From Aestuariibius violaceus (GTDB lineage Bacteria; Pseudomonadota; Alphaproteobacteria; Rhodobacterales; Rhodobacteraceae), in assembly GCF_040779325.2 (NCBI RefSeq), contig NZ_JBFONT020000011.1, positions 20,534 through 84,533 on the forward strand: a DNA stretch of 64,000 nucleotides, given 5' to 3'. The position numbers and the translations under genes are program-made. The notes beneath the pieces are model-generated. The model did not search any database, had not been told where the DNA came from, and worked only from the letters and a program-made list of their open reading frames with translations. This document shows, one piece after another, positions 18,199-26,100 of the stretch. Position 1 is the stretch's first letter. Every line of letters begins with the position of its first letter.

Positions 18199-19485
18199 AT
18201 GACACAAAACGGTGATTATCTGCCACGGCATCTGACGTCGGAGCTCCGCGATGCCCTGCGCGCAGCTCGGGTGGTCAACTTGATTGGGCCGAGACAGGTC
18301 GGTAAGACGACCCTCGTGCGCGATCTCTTTGATCAAGGGCGTTTCATCACTCTGGACGATGAGAACATTCTGGCCGCCATCGAAGCAGATCCACGCGGGC
18401 AGCTTTCCAGCCTTGCGGATGATCAAGAAAGCGGACCGATCGTTATCGATGAGGCGCAAAGGTCGCGTAAACTCGCCCTCGCGATGAAGGCGATTGTCGA
18501 CCAGGACCGGCGCAAGGGACAGTTTGTCCTGACGGGATCGTCGAACGTCTTCACCACGGCCGAAGTGGCGGATTCATTGGCGGGCAGGATGCGAACACTC
18601 AAGCTCTGGCCCTTGACGATGTCCGAAGTCAGTCGGGTACAGCCAAGCCGGCTGATCGATTGGGCCATGCAGGATAACCCGTCGCTTGCGCAACTCTCGC
18701 CTGCCCGAGCACTCAGCCGCAAGGACTACATCGAACTTCTCCTTGCCGGTGGGTTCCCCGAGATTCGCGAACTCCCACTGAGGGCGCGGCAGCGGCAGTA
18801 TCGCGACTACATCGATGCCGTCGTGGATCGCGACGTGGCAGATGTCATGCCGATCCGTAAGCCGGACGCGCTGCGGTTTTTGATTGATCAGATGGCGGCG
18901 CGGACAGCTCAGGAGATCAACACCTCTGAATTGGCGAAGCTTGCTAAGCTCAAGCGCGAAACGGTCGATCAATATCTCGATATTCTACTGCGGCTATCGA
19001 TGGTCAGTAAAATAAGCGCCTGGACGCCGGGCGAGGGCAAGCGAGACATCAAGCAGCCGAAGTTCCATTTCGTCGATACTGGAATTGCTGCGGCCCTTCG
19101 AAGGCTGAATGATCGCTCTTTCGAGATCGGCAACAGCCCGCAAGCTCTGGGCGGGCTGCTTGAGAGCTTTGTCGTCGGCGAGTTGCAAAGGACCCTCCCG
19201 CTTCAGGAGGGCGATTACCGATTGTATCATTGGCGAAGTGCGGACCGGCGAGAGATCGACGTTGTGATTGACGGCGGGCATCGGCTCGTTAGTGTCGAGG
19301 TCAAGTCAGCCGCCACTGTGGCGGCGGATGACTTCCGGCATCTGAGATGGTTTGCGACCGAAGGACCGGGGAGGGGGCGCTCGATGGTAGGTCTCGTGTT
19401 CTACCTCGGTGAGCAGGTTCTGACATTTGGCGATGGCAACTTTGCGCTGCCGGTGAGTTCTTTGACAAGCGAAGTCGAGCTTTAG
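18199..19485 (+). CDS. AAA ATPase with DUF4143 domain
   Basis: A 428-residue cytoplasmic protein of the AAA_14/DUF4143 type. Walker A is GPRQVGKTTLV near residue 30, Walker B IVIDEAQ near residue 82, and a sensor-like FVLTGSSN follows. The C-terminal DUF4143 region has an EIDVVID...SVEVKSA pattern that fits a PD-(D/E)XK nuclease-like core. Such genes are common, mobile and of unknown role, sometimes proposed as toxin or defence components. It stands alone between an IS and IS debris, 107 bases after the scpB remnant. Confidence 0.88.
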   Translation: MTQNGDYLPRHLTSELRDALRAARVVNLIGPRQVGKTTLVRDLFDQGRFITLDDENILAAIEADPRGQLSSLADDQESGPIVIDEAQRSRKLALAMKAIVDQDRRKGQFVLTGSSNVFTTAEVADSLAGRMRTLKLWPLTMSEVSRVQPSRLIDWAMQDNPSLAQLSPARALSRKDYIELLLAGGFPEIRELPLRARQRQYRDYIDAVVDRDVADVMPIRKPDALRFLIDQMAARTAQEINTSELAKLAKLKRETVDQYLDILLRLSMVSKISAWTPGEGKRDIKQPKFHFVDTGIAAALRRLNDRSFEIGNSPQALGGLLESFVVGELQRTLPLQEGDYRLYHWRSADRREIDVVIDGGHRLVSVEVKSAATVAADDFRHLRWFATEGPGRGRSMVGLVFYLGEQVLTFGDGNFALPVSSLTSEVEL

Positions 19486-19576
19486 GAACCAGGTTAGGCC
19501 TGATCCAGTGACCGGACCCTTTGCTGACTAGAGCGGCGATAGACCGTATGGCGACTGTCGCGATCCTGAGTGCGTC

Positions 19577-19690
19577 TTGACCCCTGAAACTGATCCGAAC
19601 TGAAAGCGAATTTTCGGGCACATTTCCGGAAGGAGAGGAGTGCCCAGATCCCGAAAAAACGATTCACGGATGAGCAGATCGCCTTTGCGC
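19577..19690 (+). pseudogene. IS3-family left-end and orfA fragment
   Basis: The segment starting TGACCCCTGAAACTGATCC looks like an IS3-group terminal sequence. Further in, a third frame encodes QIPKKRFTDEQIAFA, the start of an IS3 (IS407-like) OrfA. The match breaks off at about 19690, where a differently oriented IS110 piece begins. Only the first 15 or so residues remain. Confidence 0.6.
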
Positions 19691-19858
19691 CGAACCGCAG
19701 GCTTCCATGCCGACCACACATCTCGGCAGCGTCTCGAAGAATGCCATAAGCTTTGCGCGCTTGATCTTCTTGTTAATGATCCTGCGCTCGGTTGCCGAAA
19801 CGCAGTGCACCTGAAAAACATCCTTGGCCAGATCAAGGCCGACGGTCTTTACTGTCAT
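19691..19858 (-). pseudogene. IS110-family transposase N-terminal fragment
   Basis: From ATG at 19858 on the minus strand the frame reads MTVKTVGLDLAKDVFQVH and continues to LPRCVVGMEACGSA, the DEDD-domain start of IS110 transposases, for about 56 residues. It then joins IS3 sequence in the opposite sense. The rest of the transposase is absent, so this is a dead fragment in a nested IS scar. Confidence 0.75.
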
Positions 19859-20000
19859 TGGGTGGCTCCTTTCCTAGCAGTCTTTGACAACTGCACTTTG
19901 GCACATTCGATGCCGGTGGAGCAGGAGCCATCCACCTCATCCGGTTCGGGCCGTCCTCATCGGAAACAGCTAGCCGGGCGATCAGATGCTGCGTTCGCTG

Positions 20001-20087
20001 TCTAGCCCCCGATCGCTGGGCCACTTCTTCGTAGGGTCTCTGGCACAGGGGTCGCGTGTTGAGCGCCTGGTGCGGGCGGATGTCGAT
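20001..20087 (-). pseudogene. Integrase-core transposase C-terminal fragment
   Basis: On the minus strand from 20087, after a TAG, the frame reads IDIRPHQALNTRPLCQRPYE, matching the RPHQAL block near the C-terminus of IS3/IS481 transposases. It is cut off on both sides. With the two pieces before it, it shows that 19577-20100 is a mosaic of at least three insertion sequences. Confidence 0.55.
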
Positions 20088-20175
20088 CTATATTTGGCCC
20101 TTTGCGTTTGTGCGAGCTGATCGAAAAGGCAGGGACGGGAGTGCTGTTTTGGGCTGCCCAGCAAGAAACTAACCC

Positions 20176-20217
20176 GTCGTTAACGACATGTTAGATATAT
20201 GCAGCCTATGTATATCT
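20176..20217. repeat. Palindrome and short inverted repeat
   Basis: GTCGTTAACGAC at 20176-20187 is a perfect 12-base palindrome. Next to it AGATATA (20193-20199) and TATATCT (20211-20217) form a 7-base inverted repeat with 11 bases between. They sit in an AT-rich stretch without a gene, between the IS scar and the 3' end of the first H-NS gene. They could be protein-binding sites. Confidence 0.5.
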
Positions 20218-20290
20218 CTAGCCGCGAATCTCTGCTTCCTCCTTCCTTACCGCGGCGTTGCACCGTCCTGTCCCTTAGGCGGTTTGGTCC

Positions 20291-20333
20291 GTTCCCAGGT
20301 GATCTTCTCTACTCGAATAACTCACCTGGGAAC
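20291..20333. repeat. Perfect 12-base inverted repeat
   Basis: GTTCCCAGGTGA (20291-20302) and TCACCTGGGAAC (20322-20333) are perfect inverse copies with a 19-base spacer. No T-run follows on either strand, so it is a poor intrinsic terminator. It lies about 95 bases past the stop of the H-NS gene. An operator, a recombination site or a mobile-element end is possible. The gap 20088-20426 contains no gene I can support. Confidence 0.6.
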
Positions 20334-20426
20334 GCCAATTCCAACATGGTCGCTCCATCTCTGTGTACTCTGTGGGTTCAGTCGCTCCAAAGTCTTGTTT
20401 TGGATCCACTGCGATAGGAAGAGGCG

Positions 20427-20756
20427 CTACTGGATCAGATAGTCATCGAGGGTTTTGCCATCGGCGAGCGCATCCTTGATCCATTTCGGCTGCCGTCCGC
20501 GGCCAGACCAGGTCATTTCGGGGTTTTCCGGATGACGATATTTCGGCGCTGCAGGTGTCTTGGGCTTGGCCGTCTTCTTTGAGGACCCGCCCATCAATTC
20601 GTCCAGCGAATAGCCATGCTCTTTTGCGGCGGCCTGAATGGCGGCGAGCGCGTCATCCCGCTGGCGTTTTTCAAAACTGGTAATCGCCTGCGCGACCTCT
20701 TTCTGAAGGTTTTTCAACTCATCGAGCGAGAGTTTATCGAGTCTGATCTTTGCCAC
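20427..20756 (-). CDS. H-NS family nucleoid protein (copy 1)
   Basis: A 109-residue protein of the alphaproteobacterial H-NS type: an N-terminal coiled-coil dimerisation part (LDKLSLDELKNLQKEVAQAI), a basic linker (SSKKTAKPKTPAAP) and the C-terminal DNA-binding motif YRHPENPEMTWSGRGRQPKW. Such proteins bind AT-rich, often acquired DNA and silence it. I choose the GTG at 20756 with AGGAGC upstream; the frame is open to 20831 but the family begins at AKIRLDKLS. A paralogue at 35927-36244 shares the same architecture. Confidence 0.88.
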   Translation of the reverse strand: MAKIRLDKLSLDELKNLQKEVAQAITSFEKRQRDDALAAIQAAAKEHGYSLDELMGGSSKKTAKPKTPAAPKYRHPENPEMTWSGRGRQPKWIKDALADGKTLDDYLIQ

Positions 20757-20789
20757 TGATCCTGCTCCTGTTCTGGCGCCAAAGGCCCG

Positions 20790-20829
20790 TTTTATGGTCT
20801 CTTGATAGGCGAGGCCAATCCATAAAACC
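20790..20829. promoter_or_regulatory. 9-base inverted repeat upstream of H-NS gene
   Basis: GTTTTATGG (20790-20798) and CCATAAAAC (20821-20829) are perfect inverse copies separated by 22 bases, 34-73 bases upstream of the H-NS start. The location suits an operator, perhaps for autoregulation. Direct evidence is only the symmetry and position. Confidence 0.45.
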
Positions 20830-21138
20830 ATACTAGTTCAGAAATTAAGGCGCTACGACTGCTGGGTGGCTATTTGTGCGGCTCCCGCTTGGCGTTTAAC
20901 GGCTTCGCATAAGCGGACTTATCCGATCATTCTCTTAAGTGCCGATGATCTCTAATCCAAGCCCCCGTACATTCTCTGCGTGTCCTTCCGCCTTAAAACC
21001 GTGCCATTACGATGGTCGAGAAACGGGGTGAGTTCCACAGCACCAAAGACCCTACGAGGAAATGGCCCAGCCGCACGGGTTTAGACAGGAACAGTGCCAG
21101 CTCACCGTGGGGGACTGTTCAGGCCGGATTTCGGGCGG
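20830..21138. other. Gap between H-NS gene and pbpC 3' end
   Basis: About 309 bases with no supportable gene. It holds the far upstream region of the H-NS gene and the sequence after the pbpC stop. A short open frame at 21062 on the plus strand is an antisense shadow of pbpC. Confidence 0.45.
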
Positions 21139-23157
21139 TCAGCGAAGCTCGATTGAGGTCTTGGCGGTCCGCCCCTGGGCGTCGATGACAGTGAGTGACG
21201 AGAAGCCGCTGCCGAGGCCGCCGATGTCGAGCTGGAGCCGGTGGGTGCGCCCGACCGGGCGACCGTTGGCGAGCCAGACGTAAGGCGCCCGGCCGTCGCG
21301 AACCTTGACTGCCAAACGGGCGCCTTCGAGGACGGCGCCGTCCGGCGGGAAGAGGATTACCGGACCAGGTGCGGCCTCGTGCGCGGGCGGGCCGAAGCGG
21401 CGAAGATGTTCGGGCAGGCGGGCGGTCGGAAGCAAAAGCGCCTCGTGCGGGGGTGGGGTGATAGGGTCTGCCTTTGGCTTGAGGCGCGCGAAGGCGTCGA
21501 AGAGGACCGGGGCTGCGAGGTCCCCGCCAAAGGCACCAGGAACGGGAGTGCCGTCGGCGCGCCCCATCCAGACGCCGATCACGTGGCGGCCGTCGAACCC
21601 GATCGCCCAGGCGTCGCGGTGCCCATAGGAGGTGCCGGTCTTGAAAGCGATGCCAGTGCCCATCACGCCTGCTGGGCGCGGCGTCTGGACCAAGATGTCG
21701 GCGAGGTGCCACGCGGCGGCGCGATTCATCACCGGGGCGGGTGCGAAGCCGGGCGTGGCTCCTGTGTGCCAGCGCAGGTCGATGGCGCGGCCTTCGTTGG
21801 CGATGGCGCCGTAGAGGCGGACGAGGTCGTCGAGGGTCACGCCGACCCCGCCGAGCGCGACGGCGAGGCCGGGTCTGCCGCCCGGCACCTGCGGGTCGGC
21901 TCCAGCGCGGCGGAGGCCCGCGATCAGGTGATGGGGGCCGAGCTTTTGCGTCACAGCGACGGCGGGGATGTTGAGCGACTGCTGGAGGGCGCGGCGGATG
22001 CGCAGGTCTCCGCGGAAAGCGCCGTCGAAGTTCTGCGGGCGGTAGCCGCCGAAATCGGTCGGTCGGTCGGCGATCAGGGTTTCGGGATGGATCAGGCCCC
22101 GGTCGAAGCCGAGGCCGTAGACCAGCGGCTTGAGCGTCGATCCCGGCGAGCGGACGGCCCGGGTGAGGTCGAGGAACCCGGCGCGGCCATCGGCGCGGTA
22201 GGCGGCGGAGCCGATGCTGGCGAGGATCTCACCGCTGTGGTGGTCGGCGGCGAGGATCGCGACCTGCACGCGGTCGGAGCGGTGGGCGACGGTCTGGGAC
22301 GCGAGGCGTTCGAGGGCGGTCTGGAGTTGGCCGTCGATGGTCAGCACGTGACGCTGGCCGGAAGGGTCGGCGGCCACGGCGCGGTCGGCGAGGTGCGGCG
22401 CGCGGGCGGGAAAGGCGTGACGCACCGGGCGGACGGGATCGTGGGTAGCCGCTGTAAGGGCCGCGTCGTCGATCAGTCCGGCGGCACGGGCGCGGGCGAG
22501 GACAGTGTTGCGCGCGGCCGTGGCGGCCCGGGGCGCACGGTCGGGGCGGCGGGTTTCAGGGGACTGGGGCAACGCGACCAGAAGCGCCGCCTGTGCCGGG
22601 GTGAGGCGCCGCGGCGGGCGGTCGAAATAGGCGTAAGAGGCAGCGCGGACGCCTTCGATATTGCCGCCAAAGGGGGCGTGGTTAAGGTATAGGACGAGGA
22701 TCTCATCCTTGGTCAGCTGCCGTTCCAGGGCAAGGGCGACGCGGATCTGGCGGAGCTTACCGCCCCAGTGCCCGGTCGAACCGTCCTCAAGCAGACGGGC
22801 GACCTGCATGGTCAACGTCGACCCGCCCGAAACCACACGGCCGTGGCGGAGTGCCTGGGCGCCCGCGCGGAGTATGGCGATCGGGTCGATGCCGGGATGG
22901 TGGTAGAAGCGCTTGTCCTCGTAGCGGATCAGCATGTCCAGATAGGCGGGGTCGACCTGATCCAGCGTGACGGGCAGGCGCCAGCGGCCATCCTCCATCG
23001 TGTAGGCGCGCAGGAGGGTGCCGGTGCGGTCAGTCACTTCGGCGCTGGCAGCGGGGTCGAGCGGCGGCCGGTCCGTCGCGGCGATCCAGCTGTCGAGCTC
23101 GGCCAGGGCAGTGGCGACACCCCAGAGGCCGAGCGCGAGGGTGACGAGCCAGCGCAT
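21139..23157 (-). CDS. pbpC: Penicillin-binding protein 1C
   Basis: A 672-residue bifunctional peptidoglycan synthase anchored by an N-terminal helix. The glycosyltransferase domain shows YEDKRFYHHPGIDPIAILRA and GGSTLTMQVARLLE. The transpeptidase domain carries the SxxK serine in SPGSTLKPLVYG, the SLN motif in QQSLNIPAVA, and KTGTS. The C-terminal 90 residues fit the PBP1C-specific BiPBP_C domain. Its start overlaps the alpha-2-macroglobulin stop by one base (TGATG), the standard pairing of these two genes, in which PBP1C is thought to repair wall damage while the macroglobulin traps invading proteases. Confidence 0.95.
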   Translation of the reverse strand: MRWLVTLALGLWGVATALAELDSWIAATDRPPLDPAASAEVTDRTGTLLRAYTMEDGRWRLPVTLDQVDPAYLDMLIRYEDKRFYHHPGIDPIAILRAGAQALRHGRVVSGGSTLTMQVARLLEDGSTGHWGGKLRQIRVALALERQLTKDEILVLYLNHAPFGGNIEGVRAASYAYFDRPPRRLTPAQAALLVALPQSPETRRPDRAPRAATAARNTVLARARAAGLIDDAALTAATHDPVRPVRHAFPARAPHLADRAVAADPSGQRHVLTIDGQLQTALERLASQTVAHRSDRVQVAILAADHHSGEILASIGSAAYRADGRAGFLDLTRAVRSPGSTLKPLVYGLGFDRGLIHPETLIADRPTDFGGYRPQNFDGAFRGDLRIRRALQQSLNIPAVAVTQKLGPHHLIAGLRRAGADPQVPGGRPGLAVALGGVGVTLDDLVRLYGAIANEGRAIDLRWHTGATPGFAPAPVMNRAAAWHLADILVQTPRPAGVMGTGIAFKTGTSYGHRDAWAIGFDGRHVIGVWMGRADGTPVPGAFGGDLAAPVLFDAFARLKPKADPITPPPHEALLLPTARLPEHLRRFGPPAHEAAPGPVILFPPDGAVLEGARLAVKVRDGRAPYVWLANGRPVGRTHRLQLDIGGLGSGFSSLTVIDAQGRTAKTSIELR

Positions 23158-26100
23158 CAGGGCGAGATGAGAACCCGGCCGGGCGCAGTGCGGGCGCGCA
23201 TTTGCGGGCGATACATATCCTCGACCGACGCAGCGGGGTGGTGGAAGTCGCCCGGAGAAATGGCGCGGACGATATAGGCGAGCTGGAAGGTCTCGTTCGA
23301 GCGCCAGTCGACGGCAGCCAGAAACCTGTCGGCCCGGAACTCGGTCGTTCGGGTGGCGGCGAGCTTGAGCCAGGGGAGCGCGTCGATGTCGCCCGCCCTG
23401 ATCAGGTTGGGGTTGTCGATTTCGAACCCGGCGGGGAGAGGGTCGTCGACCATCAGCCGCGCCTCCTGCCGTCCGAAGGGGCGGACGGTGAGGATGGTAA
23501 CGAGCCGCGTGCCGACGGCGACATCAGCAAGGTTCACCTGCTGGCCGTCGAGCGTCGTGTAGATACGGTCGATGGCATAGCCGTTGCCGCCGGCCGGTTC
23601 CGGCTCGGTCGGGACGCCGAAGGTGGTCACGGTGAGTTCGGTCGGGCGGGTGCCGGTATTGGCGATGGTGACGGGCGCGGCGGCGGTTCGGTCGTCGCGG
23701 AGCTGAACGACGGGGCCGTCGGGTGGCGTGCCGTCGATGGTTAGGCTGGTGCTTTGCAGGTCGTTGACCAGCGCGTTGGCGGCGAGGAGTGTCCAGGCAG
23801 CCTCTTGCGTGGAGGCGCGGCTGGTATTGGTGCCGATCCGGGTCAGCAGGCGGTCGCGGTCGAGCGCGATGCTGCCCGCCTCGACGGCGAGCGTGAGGAC
23901 AGCGGCGGTGTCGCGGCGGATGGTGCCGTAATCATGGCGCCAGCTGTTCGCCTCGGTGCGCGCGATTTCGCGATCGAGGGCTTGGCCCGCGCGGCGGAAC
24001 ATGGCGTCGGCGCGGGGCTGGTCGCCGTATTGGGCCAGCGCGGCGCCGATCTGGGCAAGGGCCAGCGGGGAGCTGAAGGCCTCGGCCTTCTGATCGGCGT
24101 AGTAGCGCAGGTCGCTGACGGCGGCGTTGCCTTGACGGGCGAGGACGAAGAGCGCGTAGGCGAGGTCGCGGCCACCATTGTCGAAGTCGGGATAGTAGTT
24201 CACCGCGTTGCGCAGGTTCGAGACGGCGTTGTCAAAGGCCACCTGCGGGACATCGTGGCCCGCCGTCCGGGCGCGGGAGAGGAAATCGGTGACATAGGCG
24301 TCGAGCCAGAGGTCGCCCGAGACCGGCCGCCAGAGCCCGAAGGCGCCGTTGGCGGCCTGGTTGGCGGTGACTTCGGCGATCGCCTCGTCGATGCGTTTGG
24401 CGATCTGGTCGCGGGTGGCGAGGCCCATCGCCGTCGCGACCCCGTCGAGATAGAGGAGGGGCAGGGCCCGGGACGTGATCTGTTCGGTACAGCCGTAGGG
24501 ATAGCGGTCGAGCGCGTTGAGAAGCCCCGGCGCGTCGAAGCGGGCGAGCGGCCCGGCCGAGAGCGTCGCCTTGCCGGTGCCCGTAGCGAGGCCGGCAAAG
24601 ACGTTGTCGTCGAAGGTGAAGGTGCTGCCCGCGGCGAGGGTGAAGCGGCTGATACGGCTGACCTCGGGGTCGTTGACGACGACGGGCATGCGCAGTGTCT
24701 TGGTCAGGGTGCGGTCTCCGGGCGCAGTCAGGGTGACGGTCAGGTCGTGAGTGCCGGGATCGCGAGCGGTGACGGGGATCTCGAAGACCTCCTTGCCGCC
24801 CTCGGCCAGGGTGAAGGTGTACGGACCGCTCGCGTCGAGAGTGACGCCGGTTGCGGCGACGTCGAGGCGTATCTCTCCGGCCGGGCCGTCGGCGTGGACG
24901 ATCTCGAGAAGCATGCGGCTTTGGTCCCCCGGCGCGAGGAAGCGGGGCAGGCTGGCGGTCACGACGACCGGGTCGCGTACGATGACGTCGTGATCGGCCT
25001 GGCCGATGCCGGTCTCGGACCAGGCAATGGCCATCAGGCGGATCGTGCCGTTGAAGGCCGGCACGTCGAAGCTCACCTCGGCCCGGCCATCGGCGCCGAC
25101 GGTCACGGGGCCGGTGAAGAAGGTCACGAGATCCTCGGTGGGTGGCGGGCTTTGCAGACCCGCCTGCGCCATCGCGTCGCCGCCGGAGCGGACAGTGCCC
25201 GTGGCGCCGTTCAGCCCGTCGATGAGGCGGCCGTAGACGTCGCGCAGTTCGACGCCGAGCTTGCGCTGGCCGAAATAGTGGCCCTGGGGGTCGGGCGTGG
25301 CAAAGGCGGTGAGGTTGAGGATGCCGACATCGACGGCGGCGAGCGTGACATAGGCAGTTTCGCCCTGTGCTATGCCGTCGACCGTCATGCCGACGGTGAG
25401 AGGGCCGCGCGGCTCCATCTTCTCGGGTGCGTCGAGGGTGACGGACAGCGCCTTGTCGCCGGGATCGACCTGAGCGTAGCCGAGGCCGAGCGCGCGGGCC
25501 GGATTGCGTTTGGCGGCGGCGTCCATCGGGCGGATGACCGAGGCGCTGACGTAGGCGCCCGCGCCCCATTCCGCGGTCACGGGAAGGTCGATCAGGTTTT
25601 CGCCTTCGGTGACGGCGACCGATTGCATCGAGATCACGCGGTCTGACATCACGGTCACGACGGCGGTGCCCGCATAGCGTGGCACGATCCGGAAGGTCGC
25701 GGTGTCGCCAAGGGCGTAGCGGTCGGCGTCGAGCGACGCGTCGAGGAGGTCGGGGGTATCGGTGGCGGAGGCGGGCGCGTACCAGCCCGCGTAGAAATCG
25801 GTAGAGGCCGCGGCGTAGACCGGGCCGGTCGCCTCGACCAGGATCTCGTGGCGGCCCCAGTCGACGACGCCGTCGACGGCAACGGGTGCTGTGCCGAGGG
25901 TAGCGGTGCCGCTGGCGACACGGGTGCGGGTCGTGACCGGCTCCCAATCCCAGCTGCCGTTGACCGAGTACCACTGGTAGCGGGTCGTGACCTTGTTGAT
26001 CGTCCATTGCACGTCGAGATCGGCCGCGGCAAGGTCGGGCGTGAGCGCGATGAGGTCGAAGCCCGCGGCGGTGTTTTCCGCCATCACGCCGTCGAAGCGG

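Noticed and set aside
20291..20333. Integron attC site
   Set aside because: The outer bases are GTT at the left and AAC at the right, opposite to the RYYYAAC...GTTRRRY layout, and no integrase is present.
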